From Salinigranum halophilum (GTDB lineage Archaea > Halobacteriota > Halobacteria > Halobacteriales > Haloferacaceae): 64,000 bases of DNA. A program made the translations under genes and the position numbers. The stretch is from positions 366,130 through 430,129 of the forward strand of contig NZ_ML660182.1 of the NCBI RefSeq assembly GCF_007004735.1, given 5' to 3'. The notes under the pieces were generated by a model that was given only the letters and a program-made list of their open reading frames with translations, was not told the origin of the DNA and made no database searches. Below are positions 18,961 to 27,450 of this stretch, piece after piece (positions within the stretch are counted from its first letter, which is position 1; each line of letters starts with the position of its first letter).

Positions 18961-19806
18961 ATGAACCTCTCCGATCTCAGCCTCACTGTCGGCAGTCGGT
19001 TCTCTCGGTCTGACCTCGAAGCCGCGTTCGACCGTGGCATGACCGGGCGTGGGATCGAAATCTGCTACGACGAGGACGACCAGCGCTATCTTCGGCTGTT
19101 CTCGAAAGAGACTGGACCGTACGCTGACGACGTCACCGCCGGGCAGTTCACGTACATCGGCGAAGGACGGACGGGTGACCAGACACTGACAGCAGGCAAC
19201 CGTCTCCTCGCGAGTGCGAAAGACAGCCCTCTCCCGATTTTCTTCTTCTACCAATCCCCTGGGGACGATACGTGGGAGTATCAGGGACTCGTCGATGTCG
19301 TCGACTATCGGCAGGTACACTACGACCCCGAAGACCGACTCATATTCGAGTTTACACTACAGCGGCGGAGCGAAGCGCACGAACGAGTCGACGCCGAAGA
19401 GCACGCTCGGGACCTCGCCCAGCCCAGTCGCGTCGAAACCACACGAAGTCGCGTCGTCCGGAACACGACCACGAGTCGACAGTTGAAGCAACTGTACGGA
19501 CACCAGTGTCAACTGTGCGGTGACGTTCGACAGCGGACGCCCGAAGCGGCGTATGCCGAGGCTCACCATCTCCAACCGCTCGGCCGTCCGCACGATGGCC
19601 CGGACGTCACGGCGAACCTGCTTGTTCTCTGCCCGAACCACCACGCAGATTTCGACTACGGGATGGTCTCAGTCGACCCTGTGCACCTGACCGTCGCTCA
19701 CGCGTACGACCACTCACTGTCCGGGACGAAACTCAGTGTTGCCGCAGCGCATCCACTCGAAGACGAGTTTCTCGACTACCACAATCGAGAGATCGCCGAC
19801 TTCTGA
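18961..19806 (+). CDS. HNH endonuclease with an N-terminal SRA/YDG-like domain
   Basis: This 281-residue protein looks like a modification-sensing nuclease. Residues about 8-135 contain [23 protein letters not shown] and [15 protein letters not shown], a pattern I associate with PUA-superfamily SRA/YDG-like readers of modified DNA. Residues 180-240 are an HNH domain with zinc cysteines (CQLC at 183-186, CPNHH at 224-228) and catalytic His (AEAHHLQPL, 202-203), N219 and H228. The ATG at 18961 is favoured by CTTTTTCC at 18932-18939. No methyltransferase or helicase is nearby. Base use seems less GC-rich than its neighbours, compatible with horizontal transfer. The function is inferred. Confidence 0.8.
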   Translation: MNLSDLSLTVGSRFSRSDLEAAFDRGMTGRGIEICYDEDDQRYLRLFSKETGPYADDVTAGQFTYIGEGRTGDQTLTAGNRLLASAKDSPLPIFFFYQSPGDDTWEYQGLVDVVDYRQVHYDPEDRLIFEFTLQRRSEAHERVDAEEHARDLAQPSRVETTRSRVVRNTTTSRQLKQLYGHQCQLCGDVRQRTPEAAYAEAHHLQPLGRPHDGPDVTANLLVLCPNHHADFDYGMVSVDPVHLTVAHAYDHSLSGTKLSVAAAHPLEDEFLDYHNREIADF

Positions 19807-19812
19807 CTGGCG

Positions 19813-20100
19813 CTACACCGCCTCGATCTTGAACACGGCCTCCTCGATTCCCTCGCTCCGACAGTCGGGGCATCTGGAGGGGTAGTTGACGGGGTCGTCG
19901 AACGCGCTGAACCCGCAGTTGCGACACTCCGGCGGGGCGACGAGGAACTGCTCGTCGCCGTCGAGCGAGCGAGCGACGTGCTGGAGGTGGTCGTACACCG
20001 TCGAGGCGGGGACGCCGACGCGGGTCGAGAGGTCGCTCGCCGTCTGGGGGTCCGCCCGAAGTTCGTCGGCGATTCGCTGGCGCGTCGTGTGCTCGGTCAT
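19813..20100 (-). CDS. Winged-helix regulator with a C-terminal zinc ribbon
   Basis: This is a 95-residue DNA-binding protein. Residues 1-50 form a helix-turn-helix (TRQRIADELRADPQTASDLSTRVGVPASTVYDHLQHVARSL). Residues 60-88 hold a rubredoxin-type CRNCGFSAFDDPVNYPSRCPDCRSEGIEE zinc ribbon with two CxxC pairs. Small HTH plus zinc-ribbon proteins of this kind are common in haloarchaea, and their targets are mostly unknown. The start at 20100 is supported by a TATA-like CATTATCG at 20120-20127. It is divergent from the nucleotidyltransferase gene and shares its promoter region. Confidence 0.85.
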   Translation of the reverse strand: MTEHTTRQRIADELRADPQTASDLSTRVGVPASTVYDHLQHVARSLDGDEQFLVAPPECRNCGFSAFDDPVNYPSRCPDCRSEGIEEAVFKIEAV

Positions 20101-20247
20101 AACAGGGGTAGCGACTCGACGATAATGCGTCTTGTTCTCCGCACCGTCGACGCCCGCGCTCGACCGGCCGGGCACCTCGACGCTGGTGAAGTATCAACGT
20201 AACATAGCAAAGACGAAATGACCCTGTGCTGAAATGGGGGATGGACT

Positions 20248-21213
20248 ATGAAAGCAGTTGTTCTGGCAGGCGGGTACGCGACACGACTCTGGCCCATCAC
20301 GAGACACCGTCCGAAGATGTTCCTCCCCATCGGCGACGGGACGGTCATCGACACCATCTTCGAGGAACTCGAGGCGGACGACCGCGTCGACGAGGTGTTC
20401 GTCAGCACGAACGAGTACTTCGCCGACGAGTTCGAGGCGTTCATCGAAGAGAGCGACTACGAGAAGCCGACCCTCTCCGTCGAGGAGACGGTCGAGGAGG
20501 ACGAGAAGTTCGGCGTCGTCGGCGCGATGGCGCAGCTCATCGACCGCGAGAACGTCGACGACGACCTGCTCATCGTCGCCGGTGACAACCTCATCAGCTT
20601 CGGGCTGTCCAACTTCATCGACTACTTCGAGGAGAAGCAGTCGCCCTCGCTCGTCGCTTACGACGTCGGCTCGCGCGAGAAGGCCAAGTCGTACGGCCTC
20701 GTCGAACTCGACGGTGACAAGGTCGTCAACTTCCAGGAGAAGCCCGAAGACCCCAACAGTACGCTCGTCTCCATCGCGTGTTACGTCTACCCGCAGGACA
20801 CGCTCCCGCTGTTCGACGAGTACCTCTCGAACGACAACAACCCCGACGAGCCCGGCTGGTTCGTCCAGTGGCTCCAAGAGCGCGAGGACGTGTTCGCGTT
20901 CACCTTCGACACCGCCTGGTACGACATCGGGACGGCCGCGTCGTACCTCGACGCCGTCGAGGGCTACCTCGAGGGAGACAACTACGTCAACGACGACGCC
21001 GTCGTCGAGAACTCCGAACTCGGAGAGAACGTCCACGTGATGGCCGGCGCGCACATCGAGAACTCGACGGTCGACCGCTCGGTCGTGTTCCCGAACGCGA
21101 CCATCGTCGACTCCGACATCCGCGCGTCCATCGTCGACGAGGAGGCACAGGTCGAACACCTCGACCTGACCGAATCGCTCGTCGGTGCGTACTCGAAGCT
21201 GAAGCCCGAGTAG
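20248..21213 (+). CDS. Sugar-phosphate nucleotidyltransferase
   Basis: This 321-residue enzyme activates a sugar-1-phosphate to an NDP-sugar. The N-terminal signature MKAVVLAGGYATRLWPITRHRPKMFLPIGDGT is the nucleotide-binding G-G-x-x-x-R loop, with the metal aspartate in IVAGDNL. The last about 80 residues read like a short left-handed beta-helix (ENSELGENVHVMAGAHIENSTV...), so it is closest to GlmU/RmlA-type proteins. The sugar is not identifiable; N-glycosylation or exopolysaccharide are possible. Unlike most neighbours it has a purine-rich GGGGGATGG about 6-14 nt before the ATG, suggesting a leadered mRNA. Confidence 0.88.
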   Translation: MKAVVLAGGYATRLWPITRHRPKMFLPIGDGTVIDTIFEELEADDRVDEVFVSTNEYFADEFEAFIEESDYEKPTLSVEETVEEDEKFGVVGAMAQLIDRENVDDDLLIVAGDNLISFGLSNFIDYFEEKQSPSLVAYDVGSREKAKSYGLVELDGDKVVNFQEKPEDPNSTLVSIACYVYPQDTLPLFDEYLSNDNNPDEPGWFVQWLQEREDVFAFTFDTAWYDIGTAASYLDAVEGYLEGDNYVNDDAVVENSELGENVHVMAGAHIENSTVDRSVVFPNATIVDSDIRASIVDEEAQVEHLDLTESLVGAYSKLKPE

Positions 21214-21381
21214 CCACCCCGACGGCCACTCCCGTCGCGGCCTCCGTGCTCACCCCTGCTTCGCTTCTGCACCGTCGCGCGCGGCGGTCGGCCCCGAACG
21301 GCGTGTGACAGTGGGTCACACAAAGAGCGTGTTGAGTCTTGAACAGGTTTTGATGCCCGGCCCGTGAAGAGGGGGACACGC

Positions 21382-21639
21382 ATGTACGAGTACGACAGTC
21401 TCGCTTCCCCGGTGGTCGAACAGTCACTGGGTCGGAGCATCGCCCTCCTGCGGTGGGTCGGGTTCTGGAGCGCCATCTGCCTCCCACTGGCTCACGTCCC
21501 GCTCCTCATGGCGCGCGGGCTCACCCCGTCGTCGACGCCGGTCCTCCTCGCGCTGTGGCTCGCGAACGTCCTCGCGCTGGTCCTCGGGCGGGAGCACTCG
21601 CCACGAGCGACCGTCGACACCAGAGGTGGTCGACCGTGA
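21382..21639 (+). CDS. Small two-TM haloarchaeal protein
   Basis: This 85-residue protein of unknown function has two predicted membrane segments (about residues 24-44 and 53-70) and a short basic C-terminus. The ATG at 21382 begins MYEYDS; an upstream GTG at 21364 would add only six residues. Its last codons overlap the next small ORF by GTGA (21636-21639), so the two are probably translated together. It lies upstream of coxC, but a separate coxC promoter argues against an obligatory link. Confidence 0.65.
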   Translation: MYEYDSLASPVVEQSLGRSIALLRWVGFWSAICLPLAHVPLLMARGLTPSSTPVLLALWLANVLALVLGREHSPRATVDTRGGRP

Positions 21640-21875
21640 GCGCGGGGTCGGCGTCCCGGCGGAAGCGCGACCGACTCGAACGGTACCTCCGCCGTCGCGC
21701 CGAGGGCGGCGAGTTCTACTTCAAGAGCAAGTACATCGCCGACGCGGTCGGCCTCTCGACGAAGGAAATCGGCGCGTTGCTCCCGGGACTCTGTCAGTCG
21801 GCGACCGGCTTCGACCTCGAAGAGTGGGGCTACGCGAACGCCACGACGTGGCGGGTCGTCCCGACGACAGAGTGA
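21636..21875 (+). CDS. Small conserved haloarchaeal protein, winged-helix-like
   Basis: This 79-residue basic protein starts at a GTG overlapping the previous stop. The sequence RDRLERYLRRRAEGGEFYFKSKYIADAVGLSTKEIGALLPGL resembles a helix-turn-helix domain found in a haloarchaeal DUF family (possibly DUF7123, from memory). It ends with a beta-strand-like ATTWRVV. A small DNA-binding role is plausible but unproven. Confidence 0.7.
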   Translation: MSAGSASRRKRDRLERYLRRRAEGGEFYFKSKYIADAVGLSTKEIGALLPGLCQSATGFDLEEWGYANATTWRVVPTTE

Positions 21876-21930
21876 GACGAGTGCGGCGCGTGCGCGATGG
21901 CTATTTGTCACGTGAGCCAGACGAGAACGT

Positions 21931-22752
21931 ATGGACGGCACCGACGTGGCGACTCACGGCGAGCACGACGCGGGCGGAGGACAGCACCAACACCGGAGTC
22001 GCTGGCCCATCGTCGCCGCTGTCGGTGCCGCTGCGCTGTACGGTGGCGTCGGACTCCTGCTCGGTGGGGGGTCGCTCGTCCCTCGACTCCCGCTCGGTGC
22101 GCTCGCCGCCGTCGGCGGCGTGGTGCTGGCCGTCGGACTCGTCGGGTGGGCGTACGAGGCGTTCGTAGCCGACTACTGGGCGACGCAGGTCGACCGGTCC
22201 GACCTCTACGTCGGTGGGATGGTCCTCTTTCTCATCTCCGACGTGGCGACGTTCGCAGCGGGCTTCGTCTACTACGCTTTCGTCCGCGTCGGACCGTGGC
22301 CCCCGAGCGAACTCCCGCCGCTCGTCGGCTCACTCGTCCTCGTCAACACCCTCATCCTCGTCGTGAGCAGCGCCACGATTCACCGCAGCCACGGCGCGCT
22401 CGAGGCGGGCGACCGGACGACGTTCATCCGCTGGCTCGCTGTGACCGTCGGCCTCGGTGTGGTCTTCGTCGGGGGACAGGTGTACGAGTATTACGAGTTC
22501 GTCACCCACGAGGCGTTCACGCTCTCGGGCGGCGTCTTCGCCTCGGCGTTCTACGGCCTCACGGGTCTGCACGGCCTGCACGTCTCGCTCGGCGTCGTCT
22601 TACTCGGGTCTGTGCTCGTCCGGGCGCTCCGCGGTCAGTACACCGACGGGCGCGACGCGGGCGTCCGCACCGTCGCCCTCTACTGGCACTTCGTCGACGT
22701 CGTCTGGCTCTTCTTGGTCGTCGTGCTCTACGTCGGCGCTGTCGTCGGCTGA
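21931..22752 (+). CDS. coxC: Cytochrome c oxidase subunit III
   Basis: This is a 273-residue heme-copper oxidase subunit III with seven predicted TM segments. Family features include GMVLFLISDVATFAAGFVYYAF (TM3), a conserved glutamate in VYEYYEFVTHEAF, and YGLTGLHGLHVSLGVVLL, then YWHFVDVVWLFLVVVLYV near the C-terminus. A histidine-rich N-terminal tail (about 25 residues) is unusual. A TATA-like CTATTTGT at 21901-21908 supports a leaderless start at 21931. The catalytic subunits coxA and coxB lie 1-4 kb downstream. Confidence 0.93.
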   Translation: MDGTDVATHGEHDAGGGQHQHRSRWPIVAAVGAAALYGGVGLLLGGGSLVPRLPLGALAAVGGVVLAVGLVGWAYEAFVADYWATQVDRSDLYVGGMVLFLISDVATFAAGFVYYAFVRVGPWPPSELPPLVGSLVLVNTLILVVSSATIHRSHGALEAGDRTTFIRWLAVTVGLGVVFVGGQVYEYYEFVTHEAFTLSGGVFASAFYGLTGLHGLHVSLGVVLLGSVLVRALRGQYTDGRDAGVRTVALYWHFVDVVWLFLVVVLYVGAVVG

Positions 22753-22788
22753 GGCGTGGACGCGGCGGACGCGCCGGAGAGCGCGACT

Positions 22789-23316
22789 TCACTCGCGCCG
22801 CCGACTGGCCCGCTCGTCTAACTCGACCAGTTTGCGGTACACCGGCGGGATGAGCACGGCGACGGTTCCGAGGCCGATGGCGAACACCCCGAGCGGGAAG
22901 CCGAGCGCCGGTGCCCGGAAGCACGTGTTCTCGGCGACGATGGTCGAGTAGTATCGTTCGCCCTGGTAGGTGACGATGACACCCGATTCGAAGGCGGCTC
23001 GATTCGCGAAGGAGCCGTGGATGTGCGCCTCGCGTCGTGGCGCGTCGAGCGCCTCGACGAACGCCTCCTGCTCGGCGTCGGTCAGGTCCGCGAAGGCGAG
23101 CCGCTGGAGCTGTGGCCCGTCGTTCTCGACGAGTTCCGTCGCGCGCTCGGGCGGTTCGACCACGATGGTCGGCGAGTCGCAGTCGCGGAGTTCGTCCTGG
23201 ATGAGCGCGTACCCACCCGGCACGGCCCCGCCGATACCGATGGCGATGAGCAAGACACCGACGAACGGCGTCACGTAGGTGAACAACAGTGAGGTGTCCT
23301 CGCCGTCGTCGGCCAT
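22789..23316 (-). CDS. Membrane-anchored haloarchaeal protein downstream of coxA
   Basis: This 175-residue protein has one TM near the N-terminus (about 10-35, FTYVTPFVGVLLIAIGIGGAVPGG), an extracytoplasmic domain of about 95 residues and a second TM (about 135-160). The domain has two cysteines (DCDSP and ENTCFRAP) that could form a disulfide. The start lies 2 nt after the coxA stop, so it is co-transcribed. Its function is unknown. An assembly or accessory role for the oxidase is a guess from position alone. Confidence 0.75.
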   Translation of the reverse strand: MADDGEDTSLLFTYVTPFVGVLLIAIGIGGAVPGGYALIQDELRDCDSPTIVVEPPERATELVENDGPQLQRLAFADLTDAEQEAFVEALDAPRREAHIHGSFANRAAFESGVIVTYQGERYYSTIVAENTCFRAPALGFPLGVFAIGLGTVAVLIPPVYRKLVELDERASRRRE

Positions 23317-23318
23317 CG

Positions 23319-25595
23319 TCAGCCCCCTCCCCAGAAGCGCTCACGGCGCTTCGCCTGGAGGAACTGGAACGTCACGGCCAGACCGATGCCGTACGCCCAG
23401 TGGGCGACGAGGACGAACCCGACGTAGCCGACGAGCGCCAGCCCCGACTGTCCCGAGTAGAAGGCGATGAGGAAGCCCGACGAGATGATGGTCGCGAACA
23501 CCAGCCCGGTCTCGAACAGCAGCCGCCCGGGGAGGTAGTCGGAGAACGCGAGGAACAGGAGCGGCCACGTGACGGTCCCGCCGGCCAAGAAGAGCGCCGC
23601 CCCGACCGCGGGGGTCTGTGGGAGGCCGACGAGTTCGCCGAGTTCGGCGAGCGCGGCGAGGTCGAAGACGCCGACGAGCGCCGCGGTGCCGAGTCCGCCG
23701 GCCATGAGGAGGGTCCCGACGAAGCCGCCGATGGCCGCGAAGGACGCGTTCGACGCCACGACCTGCCACGTCGAGCCCACGGCCCCGGCGGTGAGCGAAC
23801 TGGTCGCCTCCGCCTCGGGGGCGTACGAAGGCCGGGTCGTCTCCGGTTCGTGCGGCGTCACGTCGTACTTATCGACCATCCGTGACTCGAACCACTGCCA
23901 CTCGTTGGTGAACTGGTTCGTCCGCTTGAGGTCCCAGGGGTCCGTCGTCTCCACCTGGTCGCCGGTCCAGTACGACGCGAGCATGTTGTAGAGCCACAGG
24001 AGAGCGCTGATGCCGACGACGTACGAGCCCACCGTCGCGATCTGCTGGGCGAGTTGGTACTCGGCCGGGTAGATCGCCTGCCGGCGCGGGAGGCCGAGGC
24101 CGCCGATGACGAGGAGCGTCATGAACGCGACGGTCCCGCCGAACACGAGGAGGATGGCCTGAAAACGCGCGAGGCGACGGTCGTACCATCGTCCGGTGAT
24201 GAGCGGATACCAGTAGTAGCTCGCGGCGATCATCATGAACGGGATGATGCCGACGACGATGAGGTGGAAGTGGCCGACGACGTAGTAGGTGCCGTGGTAC
24301 AGGATGTCGATGGGGATGACGGCCAGGAAGACGCCGGTGACGCCGCCGATGATGAACGTGCCGATGCCGCCCGCACAGAGGATGAGCGGCGCGGTCATCC
24401 GGATATCGCCGTCCCACATCGTCGTGAGCCAGTTGAACACCTTGATGGCACTGGGCACGGCGATGGCGATGGAGACGGCCATGAACGACGCGCGGATTCG
24501 CGGGTCGACGCCGGTGGTGAACATGTGGTGCGCCCAGACGCCGAACGAGAGGACGCTCAGCCCGAGCGTCGAGTAGACGACAGCGCGGAACCCGAACAGC
24601 TTCCGCCCGACGAACTTGGGGAGGATGAGGCTCATCAGCCCCGTCGCCGGTAAGAAGAGGATGTACACCTCGGGGTGGCCCCAGAACCAGAAGAGGTGTT
24701 GCCAGAGGATGGCACCCCCGCCGTCGGCGGTGAAGAACGTCGTCCCGAAGTTCCGGTCGAGCAGCAGCATGATGATGGCGCTGCCGAGCAGCGGGAACGC
24801 GAACAGGGCGATGCCGCTCGTCACGAGCATGTTCCACGAGAAGATGTCGAGTTCGGCCCAGGTGACGCCCTCGCCCCGCTCGTAGAAGACGGTCGCGATG
24901 AAGTTGATGGCACCGACGGTGGTGGCGATGCCGCTCAGGTGCAGGCCCAAGAGCAACAGGTCGAGCTGGGGGTTCGGCGACTGAATCGAGAGGGGCGCGT
25001 ACAGCGTCCACCCGACACCGACCTCCCGGACGGTGAGGAGAAAGCGGATGGCGTCGGCCTCGACGAACGTGTTCAGCACCTGCCCTCCGACCTGGATGAA
25101 CAGGCCCGCGCGGGCGAACAGCAACGCCGGCGGGAGGAGCCAGAAGCCGATGGCGTTGACCCGGGGGAAGGCCATGTCGTCGGCCCCGAGCAGCAGGGGA
25201 AGAAAGTAGTTCCCGATGCCGAAGAAGACGGGGGCGACGAAGAAGATGAGCATCGTCAACCCGTGGGTCGTAAAGAGCGCGTTGTACGTCTCCGGCGTCC
25301 AGATGTCCGCCGCGGGGGTCAGAAGCTCCGTCCGCATCATCATGGCGTCGACGCCGCCCCACAGGCCTGCGACGGTACCGAACGCGATGTACAGCAGTCC
25401 GACGTCCTTGTGGTCCGTCGTGGTGAGCCACCGGACCGCCTCGTTTTGGAGCCGACTGAACTCGGAGATGACCGCGTCGCGCTGGACGGTGCCGCCGTCG
25501 CTCAGCACGCCCCGTCCGCGTGCGCGCCACCAGACGGCTGCCACGCCGGCGAAGAGCACACAGAGCGCGACCAGTTCGACGACGACTGGGTTCAT
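23319..25595 (-). CDS. coxA: Heme-copper oxidase subunit I with a C-terminal membrane extension
   Basis: This 758-residue catalytic subunit reduces O2 to water and pumps protons. Ligand and channel motifs are present: TTHGLTMLIF (low-spin heme His), WGHPEVYILFLP (CuB His and the cross-linked Tyr of the K channel), WAHHMFTTG (CuB His pair) and GHFHLIVVG (heme ligands). Residues from about 600 add roughly five TM segments beyond the usual 12, perhaps from fusion with a subunit-III- or IV-like module. The ATG at 25595 overlaps a 17-codon ORF (ATGA). Promoter TATA lies at 25671-25678. Confidence 0.95.
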   Translation of the reverse strand: MNPVVVELVALCVLFAGVAAVWWRARGRGVLSDGGTVQRDAVISEFSRLQNEAVRWLTTTDHKDVGLLYIAFGTVAGLWGGVDAMMMRTELLTPAADIWTPETYNALFTTHGLTMLIFFVAPVFFGIGNYFLPLLLGADDMAFPRVNAIGFWLLPPALLFARAGLFIQVGGQVLNTFVEADAIRFLLTVREVGVGWTLYAPLSIQSPNPQLDLLLLGLHLSGIATTVGAINFIATVFYERGEGVTWAELDIFSWNMLVTSGIALFAFPLLGSAIIMLLLDRNFGTTFFTADGGGAILWQHLFWFWGHPEVYILFLPATGLMSLILPKFVGRKLFGFRAVVYSTLGLSVLSFGVWAHHMFTTGVDPRIRASFMAVSIAIAVPSAIKVFNWLTTMWDGDIRMTAPLILCAGGIGTFIIGGVTGVFLAVIPIDILYHGTYYVVGHFHLIVVGIIPFMMIAASYYWYPLITGRWYDRRLARFQAILLVFGGTVAFMTLLVIGGLGLPRRQAIYPAEYQLAQQIATVGSYVVGISALLWLYNMLASYWTGDQVETTDPWDLKRTNQFTNEWQWFESRMVDKYDVTPHEPETTRPSYAPEAEATSSLTAGAVGSTWQVVASNASFAAIGGFVGTLLMAGGLGTAALVGVFDLAALAELGELVGLPQTPAVGAALFLAGGTVTWPLLFLAFSDYLPGRLLFETGLVFATIISSGFLIAFYSGQSGLALVGYVGFVLVAHWAYGIGLAVTFQFLQAKRRERFWGGG

Positions 25596-25645
25596 GCGTG
25601 TCCGCGCTCCGGGTAGATGGCTCGCGCCGCACTGTCTCCTTGCAT
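25592..25645 (-). CDS. 17-codon leaderless ORF coupled to coxA
   Basis: The codons from the ATG at 25645 read MQGDSAARAIYPERGHA and then TGA. The TGA overlaps the coxA ATG as ATGA. The only clear TATA box here (GTTTTATA, minus strand, 25671-25678) lies 26-33 nt before this ATG and about 80 nt before the coxA ATG. A leaderless transcript would therefore start here, and ribosomes would reach coxA by termination-reinitiation. The peptide may be a mere regulatory leader. No homology is recognisable. Confidence 0.5.
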   Translation of the reverse strand: MQGDSAARAIYPERGHA

Positions 25646-25670
25646 TGACACGACGTGACAAGCCGAGGCG

Positions 25671-25747
25671 TATAAAACCATACGTCGGAGCAGCCCCCTG
25701 TCGCTCGGTTCTCACGCTCCCGGCGCGCACTCATGCTAACTTATAAC
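25671..25747. promoter_or_regulatory. Divergent coxA/coxB promoter pair
   Basis: Two TATA boxes point outward: GTTTTATA (25671-25678, minus strand) for the coxA unit and CTTATAAC (25740-25747, plus strand) for coxB. The coxB box lies 26-33 nt before its ATG. The 61 bp between the boxes could host shared regulators. Confidence 0.7.
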
Positions 25748-25772
25748 ACAAGCGGGGCCGAACCGGCTGTCG

Positions 25773-26504
25773 ATGGGTCGCGTTCGTGTCACGCGGGTTG
25801 CACAGTTCGTCGTCGTCGCGCTCGGCATCGCGCTGATTGCGGGACTCCTCGCGAGCCCGGCCGCCGCGCAGTCGGTCAACCGGAACGCGATCGACGACCT
25901 CAACGAGCAGTTGCTCTACGTCGCGCTCCCCCTGGTGCTGTTCGTCGAGGTCACGCTCGTCTACGCCCTCTACCGGTTCCGGAACAACGAGAACCCGAAA
26001 CCGACGGCGAAGGACTCCGCGCTCGAGATCACGTGGACGGCCGCGACGGGCGTCATCTTGTTGTTCGTCGGCATCTCGGCGTTCTTCGTGCTCGCGAACC
26101 CCTACATCTCCCCGGCCGCCGCCAGCCAACCGGCCGCCGAGACGGCCGGGGACCCGGTCGAGATCGAGGTCGTCGCCTACCAGTGGGGCTGGGAGTTCCG
26201 CTATCAGGGTGAGAACGTCACCACGCAGAAACAGCTGGTGCTCCCGGTGGACCGCGACGTGCGCGTCTCACTCACGACGCGCGACGTCATCCACTCGTTC
26301 TACGTCCCTCAGTTGGGGCTGAAACAGGACGTCATCCCCGGCCAGACGACGGAACTGCGGACGCGAGCGACGGAGACTGGCGAGTACACGCTGTACTGTG
26401 CGGAGCTCTGTGGAGTCGGCCACACGCGGATGCACGGGACCGTCGTCGTGCTGTCGCAGGACGACTATTCGGCGTGGCTCGACGACCAGCGGACCGACAC
26501 CTGA
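25773..26504 (+). CDS. coxB: Cytochrome c oxidase subunit II
   Basis: This 243-residue subunit accepts electrons at the CuA centre. A cleavable-like signal or first TM (about 9-32, ending PAAAQS) and two TMs (about 47-66 and 87-109) precede a cupredoxin domain. The binuclear CuA site is intact: H174, then C209-A-E-L-C213-G-V-G-H217-T-R-M220. The aromatic electron-entry patch is QWGWEF near residue 137-142. Transcription is leaderless from the box at 25740-25747, divergent from coxA. Confidence 0.95.
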   Translation: MGRVRVTRVAQFVVVALGIALIAGLLASPAAAQSVNRNAIDDLNEQLLYVALPLVLFVEVTLVYALYRFRNNENPKPTAKDSALEITWTAATGVILLFVGISAFFVLANPYISPAAASQPAAETAGDPVEIEVVAYQWGWEFRYQGENVTTQKQLVLPVDRDVRVSLTTRDVIHSFYVPQLGLKQDVIPGQTTELRTRATETGEYTLYCAELCGVGHTRMHGTVVVLSQDDYSAWLDDQRTDT

Positions 26505-26550
26505 GTCGCCGCTTCCCTCTTCACCGGCCCTCGCGGACGACGTCCCCCAC

Positions 26551-27267
26551 TCAGCCGAGATGCGCGTCGGTCACGCGGATCCGCCCGCGCGTCCCGCTCC
26601 ACTCCGTCTCGTACGTCAACTCGATGGGCCGAGACATGTGTGGGCCGTCGGTGACGAGCGTCTCGAACTCGCCGCCCTCGCCGAGGACGTGGACGCCGTA
26701 CTCCTCGTTGAGCGCGCGGAGTTCGTCGACGGCCTCGGCGTCGAGCGTCCGCCCGAGCCACGATTCGTCGAGGCCGTGGGCGGCGACCTGCACGATGAGT
26801 ATCTCGAACCTGGCGTCGAGCATCTCCTGCGCCAACTCCTCGGGGTCGCGCTGCCAGAGGGGGGCGAACAGGTCGACGCCGAGGCGGTCACACATCGCTC
26901 GGATGCGCGACGTCTGGAACTCACTCTCGATGGCCCCGGCGGTGACGCCGACGAGGTCGACCTCCTCCCGAAGCTCTCGGAGGGCGGTTTCGAGGGGTTC
27001 GACCTCTCTGTCGCCCTGGGCGGCCGAGTCGGTCGCGTCCGTCGCTTCGAAGTTCCCGGGGTCGACCTCGACGAGGTCGATTCCGATGCTCTCGGCCGCC
27101 AGGCTCGCCAGCTTCGTCTCGGGCACGTGGTACATGTACGACCCCGAGTCCTCACCCGGGTGGACCGTGAGGAGTCGCGTGACGTTCAACCCCGCTTCGA
27201 GCGCTCGGTACAGCGCCCACGAGGAGTCCTTACCGCCGGAGAAGAGACTGACCCAGTCGTCCGTCAT
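26551..27267 (-). CDS. dph6: Diphthine-ammonia ligase (Dph6-like PP-loop ATPase)
   Basis: This 238-residue PP-loop enzyme probably performs the last step of diphthamide formation on elongation factor 2, using ATP and ammonium. The pyrophosphate loop is SLFSGGKDSSWAL at residues 7-19. The family signature EFQTSRIRAMCDRLGVDLFAPLWQRDPEELAQEM and the closing GEGGEFETLV are present. Length is typical for archaeal MJ0570-type proteins. The ATG at 27267 is supported by GTTTAC at 27291-27296. It is the first of three PP-loop genes within 3.2 kb. Confidence 0.92.
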   Translation of the reverse strand: MTDDWVSLFSGGKDSSWALYRALEAGLNVTRLLTVHPGEDSGSYMYHVPETKLASLAAESIGIDLVEVDPGNFEATDATDSAAQGDREVEPLETALRELREEVDLVGVTAGAIESEFQTSRIRAMCDRLGVDLFAPLWQRDPEELAQEMLDARFEILIVQVAAHGLDESWLGRTLDAEAVDELRALNEEYGVHVLGEGGEFETLVTDGPHMSRPIELTYETEWSGTRGRIRVTDAHLG

Positions 27268-27308
27268 CGGCGGAGATAGATGCGAGGCGGGTAAACGCTC
27301 GTCGGTTC

Positions 27309-27449
27309 TTACTCCCGTTCCCTGCCGCCGTCCGCTCGGGGGTCGGCCTCGTACAGTTCGGCGTACACGGACGCCCACGCGTTGGCGCGACAGCGACGCG
27401 GGACACGACGGAGGCGCAGACGCGACAGGAGGGACGCGATTCGAGACAT
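27309..27449 (-). CDS. 46-residue Arg-rich ORF under a DtxR-like palindrome
   Basis: The codons from ATG at 27449 to TAA at 27309-27311 encode 46 residues. They begin MSRIASLLSRLRLRRVPRRC, are strongly basic for the first half, continue ANAWASVYAELYEADP and end acidic/hydrophilic. A TATA-like CCGTTTTGTCC (27475-27485) lies about 27-36 nt before the ATG. A perfect 16-nt inverted repeat (27451-27466) occupies positions -2 to -17. The promoter-operator geometry is better evidence for a gene than the protein, which I do not recognise. Confidence 0.5.
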   Translation of the reverse strand: MSRIASLLSRLRLRRVPRRCRANAWASVYAELYEADPRADGGRERE

Positions 27450-27450
27450 C

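Noticed and set aside
20194-21159. 321-codon frame antisense to the sugar nucleotidyltransferase
   Set aside because: High GC leaves the antisense frame open; the sense strand shows clear catalytic motifs and the antisense peptide shows none.
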